From positions 1-17,485 of the forward strand of contig BBXU01001895.1 of the NCBI GenBank assembly GCA_001598975.1: 17,485 nucleotides of DNA, read 5' to 3'. This document shows positions 8,801-17,485 of the stretch, piece by piece (positions within the stretch are counted from its first letter, which is position 1; each line of letters begins with the position of its first letter). The translations under genes were made by a program, and so were the position numbers. The notes under the pieces were generated by a model. The model worked only from the letters and a program-made list of their open reading frames with translations, searched no databases and was not told the DNA's origin. Source of the stretch: Parachlorella kessleri. Taxonomy: Eukaryota; Chlorophyta; Trebouxiophyceae; Chlorellales; Chlorellaceae.

Positions 8801-11800
8801 CTGCATGATTATCCAAGACAAAACATCTCAACAGCACTGAGCCTAGGTGCCCCGATGGAAATATGATGCAATGCATGTCCGACGCAAGGCATCCATCCAC
8901 CCATCATTCCAGTTAGCATTGCAATCGCACAGGCCTGCAACACCTGTTTTGCCAGACTTTCCTCTTAATGTCACATAGCCTTTGCCTGGACACAATCCAC
9001 AGCGTTTGTGATGCCACCACAAAAAAAAGTAGGAAAAAGCCTGCACAAAGGTCACTCCCAAGTGCTATGGACTCACTTGGCGGCGCGCTGCAGCACAAAG
9101 TCGGGGGCAGGCGCTTGTGGCCAGCCGGCATTGACTACTAGGCCCGGCCGCCTCAACAGCTCTCCCCAGATGTGCTCGCATGTGTGTGGACAGATGGGCG
9201 CAAGCAGCCGGCATGCAACCTGCAAGCCAAAAGGGCCCATGGACAAACTAAGCACGGAGGCTGGCATGGATGGGAGCAAAACTTGTAATGTCATGGTGCT
9301 TGGTCCTCTCAAGGAGTCAGCCACCAAGGCGCAGGTTACGCCATCACCAGCAATGTCTGCCCCAAGCTAATGTCCAGCTCCTCAAAAGCCAGCTTCAAAG
9401 GCCAGCGACAGCACTAGGAGCGAGGCGGTCCACATAGCAACTGCAACCAAGACACGGCAGCTTTGGGTGGCAGCCCAAGCCCATGGCCCAGGCCCCAAGG
9501 TCTCACCTCAATGTACCGCAGCAGCAGGCGGCGGTTCATGCCCTCCGGCCCACATGCAAATCGGTATGAGTCTCGTGCATTCTGCAGGTCATAGCTGAAC
9601 ACAGGGGCGGGCACACACCAGGAAGTCATTATTCCACGTAAGACAACGGCACCCGCTGGCCTGTGGAGTGTCAGGGCCCATACATGTTGGGTTGGTGGAT
9701 GCAACCGCATCCATTACTCTTCGCTGAGCACATGGCAGGAGCGAGCACAGCTCACCACCATCTGCGCCACCTGAGCTGCCATTGTGGATGCCAGGGTGGC
9801 ATCGTGCTGGTGGCAAGCCATACAGCCGAGAGGCTGCACACCCGCACAGTAAGGGACTACCAAAGCACGGGCTGCTCACAATGCATTGAACAATCACTAA
9901 TCAAACCGCAGCTGGAGCGGAGTGTGTGCCCCCGTACGCCCTGTGCTACACTCTTCCGAGCAATCCAGCTTCGCCCGTGCCTGGATCAAAGTTCCTCACC
10001 AGCCGGACTTCAGGGCTTCTCTGAACAGCAGGCGGTCATACGCCTGGCGCGTGGCAGCCACCGCAATGTTCATCTCGTTGTCAAACACGCGGTCAAGGAA
10101 GCTGCTTGGCTCCTCGTCGCGCAGGCTGTCAGCAGCCGCCAGCGTCTCCTCTGCAGAGGAGAGGGTGCCTGTTGATATCAATTGACGCAGGCAATCAAGG
10201 CTGAGCAGGTTACCCGTCAGCAGCAGAGTCTCCACAGCCCCCAGGTCACTACTGCATGTCCCCCGAAGAGTGGCAGAGGCTGCAGGGGTGTTATTCTGGT
10301 TGGGCCAGAGCAACTACAAAGGTGGATGTCACAACTCCACAGCAGCGATAGCAGCGAGAAGGCCAGCATCAGGTGATTGCGCACTGGCTTTGAAAGGCTT
10401 GAAAGGCCAGCACAGAGCAAAGGGAAAAACCCAACGGCTTAAAGGTCCCCTGATTATACTGGCAAGCTCCAGTTACCCTGCCAGTGGTCCTTTCAATGCT
10501 TCTCACCGATCCATGTGAGCTCCTTGGTGAGCCGCAGGATGGCGCCGTTGGCAGTGGTGTGCTCAAAATTGGCATCATCCATCGCGTCACCTGCAGAAAC
10601 ACACTTGGAGACATGAAGGCAACAGCTTCTCTAACCCCATGTGGCCACAGAGGTCGCAGACATTTTCACCTTTTCCAGAAGTGGAAGGCAAGCCAGACAT
10701 GACCAGGCTCAAGCAGTATTTTTACTCCCCAATGAGAGTAGCTTGAAACGTCAAGTAGGAACCCACGTCCCTCAAGCTGCTAATGAAGTGCAGTCATGCT
10801 AAGCTCCTGCTCTAGACATTAGCACCCAGCAGTAGTGGTGGCAGCACACTCAAATGCTGTTCCAGCAGCACCCAGAACAGAGTGCAATACTAGACCTGGA
10901 CTGACCTGCATCTGCTAGCGCCACGCGCATGGCGTCGGAGCTGTACTCGCGGATAGCCTGCTCCAGCGTCTTGAAGTTACCTGCAAGCGCAGAAGGATGC
11001 TAGTTCCACTTGTGGAGGGCTAGTCCAGGCTTTCCAAGCAGTACAGACCAGGCGGGGGGCAGGAGCGCACCCGTGCATGCCCTACTAAGACGAAGATCGT
11101 ACCCTCACCCCTGATCATGCGTGCCCCTGCACACCCTATGGGCGTGGAGCAAGCAAACCAAACTGGTCCCCCAGACAGAGCAGTCCCGGCCGACACAGTC
11201 CTGCATCCCCCCCCCCCACCCCCACCCCACCCCACCCCACCCCCACCCCACACCCCCACCCACCCACCCACCCACTCCCCGCACACCACCCCCACCCACC
11301 CGTGGACTTGCTCATCTTCTCGGCGTTCAGCAGCAGGTGGCCGTTGGTGCGCATGGCAAGGGGCCACAGGTCCGGCCGCTGTGACCAGATGGCTGTGTGG
11401 TTGTACAGGCAGAAGGTCAGGTGGTTCTGCAGGGAGGAAGGGTGAGAGGGGCTGCATGGGGCTTGCCATGCTAACATTGACGGGTTCGAGCACTGCAACC
11501 CAATGCCCATTGTGTGGGCAGAAGCACCACCCACGGCACTGGGGACAGAGGCAGTCAGTTGTGACTGCCTTCCCACGTGCAGTCACGGCTCCCGGGGGCA
11601 GCCTCGCATGTCGCCGCATGTCACCAACACGTAGAGGACGTCTGTCCCTGCGGGTAGTGGCCACCGACCTGCCGTGCTGTGGACCAGCACGCGCCTGCTG
11701 CTGCGACGCACCTGGATGAGGTCCTTGCCGGAGACGCGCAGGTCGAAGGGGTACCAGTACTCAAACTCGAGCCGCATGCGCGCCAGCAGCTCGTTGGGGA

Positions 11801-14800
11801 TGCCGCTGCCGGCGGGCTCCTCGCCGCCCAGGTAGATGTAGTCCCACACCTACAAGGGGAAGAAGGCCGGGCGCAGGTCAGCCTCGTTCACAAGCCCAGA
11901 GGCAGCGATGGGGTGTCATTCCCCATGGAGGCCTCCAATACTTACACAGGCGGGGCTACCTCTGTCGAGTGTAAGGCTTAGGCAAGTACACAACTGCTTG
12001 GTAACGCTAGCTGCTCTGTTCACTGTGCAGGTGCTGTACGCTGAGATCAGGTATTACCCACCATCCCCGTGCCTTCCGCGCTCCACCATGCGCCCCCTTT
12101 CTTCCACCCACACTCACCCACCTTCCTGCTGAGCTGCTTCAGCCATACTGTGGACCGTGCTTCAGCCATACAGGCTTCAGCCATACAGTGAACAGCTCCT
12201 CCATACAAGCCACCCTGTTGTGCCATCCAAGACCGCGTAAAGCCAGTTCCCATCAGGCCGGTGCAGCTCAATACCCAGCATCCACCATCATCACTCCCAC
12301 TTTGATTGATACCCCCAAGCACATCCCGCGCCAGCAGCTGCTCACCTCCTTGGTCAGCTGCTCCGGCTTGACCACCGGCTCGGCCGCCTCCCCGTACATG
12401 TCGCCCTGCTGCAGCAGGTGCGCCACCGCGTAGTATGCCATGTAGATGGTACTGTCGGACAGCGACTCGATGAGGTAGACAGGGTCCCAGGGCAGCCTGC
12501 GAGGCAGGGGGTGGCAGAGAGGGGCTGGACGCAAGCCAGGAGCACCTCTACAAGGCCAGTTATGCTTGGCGGAGGCAACGGGACATAGAAGAGGCAGGTT
12601 GACTGCATTGTAAGGCAGCACGGGCAACTGTTATGAAGCTTAGATAATATCATGCCTTGCTTTGAATGAACGTGCAGGCGCTGCCTAGCCAGACCTAGCT
12701 ACTCAGGTGACCAGTGCTCCAGTCCGACCCCAAAGAAACTATAGGAAAGCGTCACCGGCACACCATGTACAAGCCAAGCAGTAGTGACACTGACACTGGA
12801 GACCACGTTGCACCCTCGCCATTGTTGGCAACTTTAAAAACTTGTGACCGCGTTGCACCCTCACCTGGGGCCGCGGCAAAGCCAGGCAGGCCACACATAT
12901 AAGAAGTAGAAGGTAATACTCTTCCTTTCACAATGCCACATAGCAAGCTCACCTGGTTCCCAGCCCAAAGCTCCTGCTGCATGCCCACTGGTTGAGCCAG
13001 CCCAGCGTGTGCACAAATGAGTTGCGGGCTGCGTCCAGGCACAAGGGCAGAGGAGGTGCAAGGGAGGGCATGAGTCAGGTTTGGAAGCGGTATCTCACCA
13101 AGGCAGCCAGGCGTGCTGCATGACATGGACCACAATCACTGGTACCAGCATTCAGATTCTGTATTGAGCCACAGGATTCATGGCCTGCCTTATCACTGGC
13201 ATTGTCACAGACCTGCATGCGCTCAAAAGCGCAACGTACACAGCGACTAGTAGCAGCCCTTGCACAGTCAGAGTAACTTCGGCCCGCCCCCCAACCTGCA
13301 CTCACTGGTCTCATCATAGACCTCCATGCGGTCCAGGCAGGCCTGGGTCGCCTCCCGCCACTCCTGCTCGCCATACGTGATATACCTGCGCACAGCGCAC
13401 CAGAGCACACCAAAGGGGGAGTAGGCCAAGTTGAAGACTCAGTGGTCCACCCAGCCTTGGAGCCTGTGCCTGCGCACAGGCATAAATGCCAATCTGCCAC
13501 GGCGGGACTGCTGCACTTGCACCGCCTGCTGTGGTATATGCAAACTCGGAGCAGCCACCATCCCTAGCCCTTTTCACCGCCAATGCCGCAGCCCATGACT
13601 CACCATTGGTCAGTGAGCGCCACCACACACTCGTCCCCGCTGCGGCTCATGACCGTCTTCTCCGGCTCGCTGTACAGCAGCGCCTCGCCGGCGCCGATCA
13701 TCTCCTCCTTGATCACAGCCTTCACCTCGCTGACCTGCAACAGAGCAGTTGGTGAGGCTTAATCAAGAGTTGTGGACTAATTAGGGTTCACTCAGGCGGG
13801 GCTACAGCGGGACATGTGCTGATGCAGGTATGTGCACCATGCAAGCAAAAGCAGGGCACAAGCTCGCGGGCAGCGTGTGTCAAGCTTGCCAGGCTTAATA
13901 CTAGTGCCACGTCATGTAACAAAAAGAATCACAGCCCTGACTGCAGCCCCAACACATCCAAACCCCGCCTACCAACTGCACTAGTTATGACAACCCCCGC
14001 CTACATGCCTCGCTATCCAGGGCATAACTTCATACTGCAGATAACAGCCGAGCACCCCACCCAGCCTACCTCATGGCCCCATTGCCATGAAGCAATGTTT
14101 ATAGCCGACGATCTCCCGGCCACAGCAGGACTACCCCTGCACAGGCAACCCCACCGGCATGACGCCCTGCTTTGCCACAACCCCACCACCCTCCCCTTGC
14201 AGCACCGCCTCTCACCTTGCGGCCCGCGTACGGCCCCACCAGCATCACGCCGTCTGTGAAGCCCTTTAGGTAAACAGCCTGCTTCGCCTCGGCAAGCTTC
14301 TTGGTGTCGTTCTGCAAGCCCGAGCAATGAGACGAAACTCAGTGTGGGCAGCGTAGGCAGTGCGGCCCAGGTGAGCAGGGCAGCACCACTGTTGCTGGAA
14401 ACTGCTCTTCAACTCTTCAAGCACGTGCGACACACTCGTGGCGTGTACCCCAGAGATGTACAAGATAGCCAGGCTGCTCAAACGTGCTAGAGCAACACAG
14501 TACTTGAGCCGTGCTAGTGCACAAGCAAGGTTGATGGCAACGCTTGGGACTTCAAGGCATACGGGATGTGCCCCGCCCACCTGGCAGGCCACTGTCTTGG
14601 CAGGTGCCTGCCCATGACTAACCTGCGAGGTGATCTTCATGTCCTCGCACACCTTGACCGCCGACGTGGTGCCAAACCCGGGAATCTCGATGATCGGGAT
14701 CACCTGCCAAGAAGGCAGCAGCAGCAGCCAACGTTGCTGATTGGGGAATGGTGCAAGCGACCGGCAGGCGCAGCGGGACAGCGTAGGGCATCCATTCAAA

Positions 14801-17254
14801 CCCCCACAACGGTGGGGTGGTGGGCGGCTAGGAAGCAGGCACAACATTTCAAACTTGGCAACTGCTCGGAGTGTGACCAGACAGACGACAGCGGCCCGGC
14901 AACCACTGCTTCAATGCAGTATTTCTCGTCCAAAGGTGAGTCTCGTTGTAGCAAGCTGGCACCTCTCGTCTCACCATTCTGATCTTGACCTACAGTGAAT
15001 TGCCACACCGGTAGTCAGGCTCCCATTATTCCCTAGAGAGAACTGGCGGCTGTACCTACCTCGAACGGCAGCACCCATTCGTCCTTGACTCCAAACTTCT
15101 CACGCAGTTTAGGCTTGTTCTTCAGATCCTGCAGCACCATGTGCAACTCACAAAGTTCCTGTGCTTGTGCGTGGAAAGTGCCCTGCTCCTCAGCAGAGTA
15201 TAGGTCAAACTTGCAGGCAAAGTGGGTCGGTCAATCAGCCAGTCAACAGCTGCAAAGGTAACGAGTGATCGAGAAGGAGGCCAGACTGCATGTCCCCGCT
15301 ATCATGCAGGCCTCCTAGACTTTGCAGCACCTTTGGGCCAGCAAGAGCATGCCAGGCCAAACCCTGGCCATGGCCTTCATTTGCAGGAGGGTGCCAGCAG
15401 CTGGCGGACTCACCATGAGGGCAGCATAGTCATCAGGCGCATCCGACGGCACGCTGGTCACAATGCCGGTGCCCTTGTTCATCAGGATGGTCAGCAGGGG
15501 CAGCACGTAGATGCGCTCATGGGGCGTGTGGGGGCTCTGCACTGGGGCCACACAGTCTGAATAGCCAAGGTGGGCCAAGCAGGACAGTGTCAGGCGGGTT
15601 TGAGGAGAGAGGTACCAGGCCCCCCTTTGCTGGCAGCCAATGCCGGTGGGTGGAGCTACCCTCCTCCCTTGGGCTCACCCCAACCTTCCCCAGCCTTACA
15701 GCTCATACCCACCGCTCGTCCACACCTGTAGCAGGCACCAACGCCTGGCCCGCGGGGGCTTGAACAACAACAGCAGCAGGTCACCGTGAGAAGCATGCCT
15801 GCGGGACCCTGATCGTCGACCAACACTCAGCCACACCGCTTGCCATCACGCACTGACACGCTTTGAGCCACGAAGTCCATCCTCCTGCCTGGCAACACCT
15901 CCCTGTCCTCAAAAACCCGCCCGCCTGCGCCGCAGCGACTTGCCTTGACCGGCAGGCCTATGAGGTCCTGGCCCTTGACGGTGAGCAGCTTGTGGGGCTT
16001 GCCGGTCTCGGGGGTGCGGTCCTGGTATGACAGGTTGAGCGCGGAGCGGGCAGCCATCACGTAAATCTCGTTGTTCAGGCCCCTGCAGTAGTCATGTATG
16101 GAACCATTAACGTTAGTATCGCATGAAAACCTGCATAAATTCATATATGACCTGCAGGTCCCTTAGGCATAGGCAATGGAGCCTTAGGGCACCGCAGAGG
16201 CACAACACCTCCGTAACACCTGCATGCGTTACCTAGTTTGCAGTCCACTACTACCACTGGTGGGCAGTCGCCATCCTTCCCCCACTTAATGCCCTGGTCT
16301 AGACCTGGCCTCCAGATAGCAGCGGGACAGGGCAGGCTTCAAGCGCCTGAAAGCCTCTGCCCAGGCACTTGCCTGTATGCGCCGTACTCGCCCTCTGGCA
16401 GGGCCCAGGCGTTGGTCTGGCCGTACATGGTCTCGGGGCGCAGCGTGGCGGCCACCAGGAAGACATCGCCCTGGCCTGCGGCAGCAGGCAGTACAACAGG
16501 TAACATGCAAGTTGCGAGGAGCGTGCAACGGAGCTGGGAGAGAGACTGCGATTCTGTCTGAAGGGTGCGACACATCTAGAGGACGGGTGCTTCCTCTGCC
16601 GCAGAGAGACAGAGCTTGCAGGCAGCTGGAGCTGCAAGCTCATCATGCGGGGCATATTACGAGACGGAGGGGACAGCACCAGCGGCGGAAGTGGCATGTG
16701 GGGCAACTGTAGGACAGGGTTCGCTACGTCCTTGCCCATCTAACTGATAGTTGTTGGGCAGGGGCGCAGCTACCCTCGGTACTGCAGTTCAGCTTCAAAT
16801 TTCAAATCATTGTCCGTCTCTGGCCAGAAAGCATCCAGCGCAAGCGCCAGGGGGCCTCGCAAGCTCACCCTCCAGCTGTGCCAGGGGCCCTCGCAGCTTC
16901 AGCACCCGCATCTTGATCAGCGTGTACTCCTGCGGTCCCACGCCCTCGCCAGAGGCCCTGCGCACATGTCCAGCTGTAGAGAGTTATAGTTGACTCCGTA
17001 AAGTTCGTGAGGTGTGCGCTCCTGCCGACCCACTACTCACTGCCTTGCAATATGTTGACATGCCCCCTCACTCGCATTGGCTTCTTCTCCTGTGCTTGGC
17101 TTGCAAGGGAATACGGGACCTTGAACCAATCATGAACAAGCCACCCAACCATGTTACTGGGCCAGGTGAACCTGCCGCACCTGTCGTGGTCTGCGCAAGG
17201 CTGGCCATCCAGAGGGGAGTACACTGCGTACCGCTTATCCTTCACGATCTTGCC
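7462..17254 (-). CDS. LARS: Cytosolic leucyl-tRNA synthetase, 24 exons, 5' end outside window
   Basis: Charges tRNA-Leu with leucine in the cytosol; class I synthetase. Exons 5' to 3' as read on the minus strand: 17181-17254, 16869-16957, 16373-16475, 15944-16082, 15414-15536, 15060-15128, 14623-14703, 14216-14311, 13604-13734, 13306-13385, 12953-13028, 12346-12496, 11712-11849, 11300-11426, 10906-10980, 10507-10590, 10000-10150, 9507-9594, 9077-9219, 8701-8800, 8373-8495, 8038-8157, 7761-7828, 7462-7582. They sum to 2550 bases, frame kept at every junction, 849 residues plus TGA. Recognised by family motifs: [96 protein letters not shown]. Plant homologues are about 1,090 residues, so roughly 240 N-terminal residues, with the HIGH-type motif, are missing to the right. 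No frameshift or internal stop is seen. First-exon identity in the window is certain; upstream exons are not visible in 17255-17485. Confidence 0.96.
9077..10980 (-). CDS. LARS: Leucyl-tRNA synthetase, anticodon-binding helical domain exons (visible exons 15-19)
   Basis: Residues 493-673. Exon 10906-10980 continues from KMSKSTG with [20 protein letters not shown]. Exon 10507-10590 has [17 protein letters not shown], 10000-10150 has [14 protein letters not shown] and [13 protein letters not shown], 9507-9594 has [15 protein letters not shown], and 9077-9219 has [18 protein letters not shown]. These are the alpha-helical bundle blocks that follow the catalytic core in eukaryotic and archaeal LeuRS. 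Domain function is known from the family; the assignment here rests on block order and motif match. A cysteine follows SG at the 10000/9594 junction where many homologues have an aromatic residue; I take this as ordinary variation. Confidence 0.93.
11207..11299 (-). repeat. G-tract-rich 5' end of an intron, potential RNA G-quadruplex
   Basis: The plus strand is almost pure C and A, with 15 C-runs of three or more bases. The sense (minus) strand of the synthetase gene is therefore a dense series of G-runs that starts at the GT donor after exon 11300-11426 and ends in an 11-base G-run. The intron is 10981-11299, so the tract is nearly its first third. G-runs near donors are known to affect splice-site choice in other eukaryotes; a role here is inference. 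Confidence 0.85.
11300..13734 (-). CDS. LARS: Leucyl-tRNA synthetase, catalytic core exons with KMSKS (visible exons 9-14)
   Basis: Residues 259-493. Exon 13604-13734 carries [21 protein letters not shown], where the chain returns from CP1 to the Rossmann fold; the tryptophan codon is split across the junction to 13306-13385 (YITYGEQEW). Exon 12953-13028 encodes [19 protein letters not shown] and exon 12346-12496 encodes LPWDP...[15 protein letters not shown], the leucine and adenylate binding part of the core. Exon 11712-11849 ([26 protein letters not shown]) leads into 11300-11426, which holds the class I signature KMSKS at bases 11304-11318 (residues 487-491). The glycine after it is split by the next intron. 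All key motif residues visible here match the family. Confidence 0.95.
12136..12186. repeat. Threefold GCTTCAGCCATAC repeat inside an intron
   Basis: The 13-base unit GCTTCAGCCATAC occurs exactly at 12136-12148, 12159-12171 and 12174-12186, within the synthetase intron 11850-12345. It looks like a short local tandem duplication with no coding role. Confidence 0.8.
12801..12865. repeat. Imperfect 20-base direct repeat inside an intron
   Basis: GACCACGTTGCACCCTCGCC at 12801-12820 recurs with two changes at 12846-12865, both in the synthetase intron 12497-12952. Probably a local duplication. Confidence 0.7.
14216..17254 (-). CDS. LARS: Leucyl-tRNA synthetase, CP1 editing-domain exons (visible exons 1-8)
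   Basis: These eight exons encode residues 1-258 of the visible protein, essentially the CP1 domain that hydrolyses misacylated tRNA-Leu. The threonine-containing [15 protein letters not shown] strand is in exon 16373-16475. The [16 protein letters not shown] segment, which in this family carries the universally conserved editing aspartate, is in exon 15414-15536. Exon 15060-15128 gives [18 protein letters not shown], 14623-14703 gives PIIEIPGFG and [11 protein letters not shown], and 14216-14311 gives [18 protein letters not shown]. All are recognisable eukaryotic cytosolic LeuRS blocks in the right order. The editing residues look intact, so proofreading activity is expected (inference). 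Introns after 16373 and after 15944 have GC donors. Confidence 0.93.
15537..15943 (-). other. Second GC-AG intron in leucyl-tRNA synthetase
   Basis: The exon ends GGTCAAG and the intron begins GCAAGT on the minus strand, ending CAGTGCAG before AGCCCCC. Joining at this point reads GLPVK then [13 protein letters not shown], which matches the family (LPLKSP block) and keeps phase 0. The alternative GT four bases downstream would put the next exon out of frame. This is the intron immediately after the other GC-AG intron. Confidence 0.85.
16083..16372 (-). other. GC-AG intron in leucyl-tRNA synthetase
   Basis: On the minus strand the upstream exon ends CATACAG and the intron begins GCAAGT, then ends CTACTGCAG before GGGCCTGAAC. 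Only this donor keeps the frame: the exon ends with two bases of an arginine codon that the next exon completes. Using the GT four bases further in would break the frame. The flanking bases (CAG before, CAAGT after) fit the strong consensus known for GC donors in other eukaryotes. Confidence 0.85.
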
Positions 17255-17485
17255 CTGCACAGCGCCACCAAATACTCTTTCCTTCTTTATCCGCATCCTT
17301 CACAACAGCGCAATACCTGGAGCCTTCCAAGACAAGCCACATGATCTGTCTGGTAAACCTTGCAGAAGCGACGCGCCTCCTACCCACAGACACAAAACAC
17401 ATAGTTCCCCAGCCAGGCTACCAGATACAGATATCTGATTCAACACAACTCCAATGATGCCTCAAGACCAACTTATGACCAGGAA

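Noticed and set aside
9663..10175. 170-codon plus-strand ORF and other plus-strand ORFs between 7462 and 17344
   Set aside because: They lie antisense to proven synthetase exons or within its introns and show no motifs.
11481..11500. tRNA-like GGTTCGAG box
   Set aside because: No matching A box upstream, no cloverleaf pairing, and it lies within a synthetase intron.
11117..11719. 200-codon plus-strand ORF with a proline-histidine-threonine tract
   Set aside because: The tract is the C-rich intron repeat in translation; the rest is antisense to synthetase exons.
17255..17485. Further upstream exon of the synthetase
   Set aside because: I searched the minus strand for the expected preceding block of the family and found none; the segment ends with an acceptor (GCTGTGCAG) and reads as intron.

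Overview
The window looks like nuclear DNA of a green alga, most plausibly a chlorophyte of the Chlamydomonadales type, though I cannot name the species. The reasons are one gene cut into many short exons by introns of about 180-500 bases with TGCAG-type acceptors, moderately GC-rich sequence, a plant-type cytosolic leucyl-tRNA synthetase, and a non-LTR retrotransposon of the restriction-like-endonuclease kind. There is no bacterial operon structure, no CRISPR array and no rRNA or tRNA gene that I can see.

The right 10 kb (7462-17254, minus strand) is one gene: the cytosolic leucyl-tRNA synthetase. I could place 24 exons by eye. All their junctions keep the frame and together they give 849 residues up to a TGA stop. 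The gene runs off the right edge: the N-terminal part with the HIGH-type ATP-binding motif lies beyond base 17485. Editing domain, catalytic core with KMSKS, anticodon-binding helices and the plant-like C-terminus follow in the expected order. Two consecutive introns use GC instead of GT as donor, and one intron begins with a 93-base run of G-tracts.

The left 3.2 kb carries two 5'-truncated copies of one non-LTR retrotransposon, both read on the minus strand. The longer (1160-2217) keeps the end of the ORF, with a CCHC zinc knuckle and a restriction-like endonuclease region, then a hairpin-rich 3' UTR and a (TTTA)n tail. The shorter (3028-3185) is only 3' UTR and tail. Each is flanked by a target-site duplication readable in the sequence (13 and 10 bases), and the two copies differ at 2 of 135 shared positions, so both insertions are young.

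Between 3192 and 7461 I find no gene I can defend. It holds a minisatellite (4896-5090), short microsatellites, two poly-C runs and a few orphan ORFs. The synthetase 3' UTR must occupy some of the part just left of 7462. I did not find an obviously new biological system; the most informative signals are the retrotransposon pair and the intron features of the synthetase gene.
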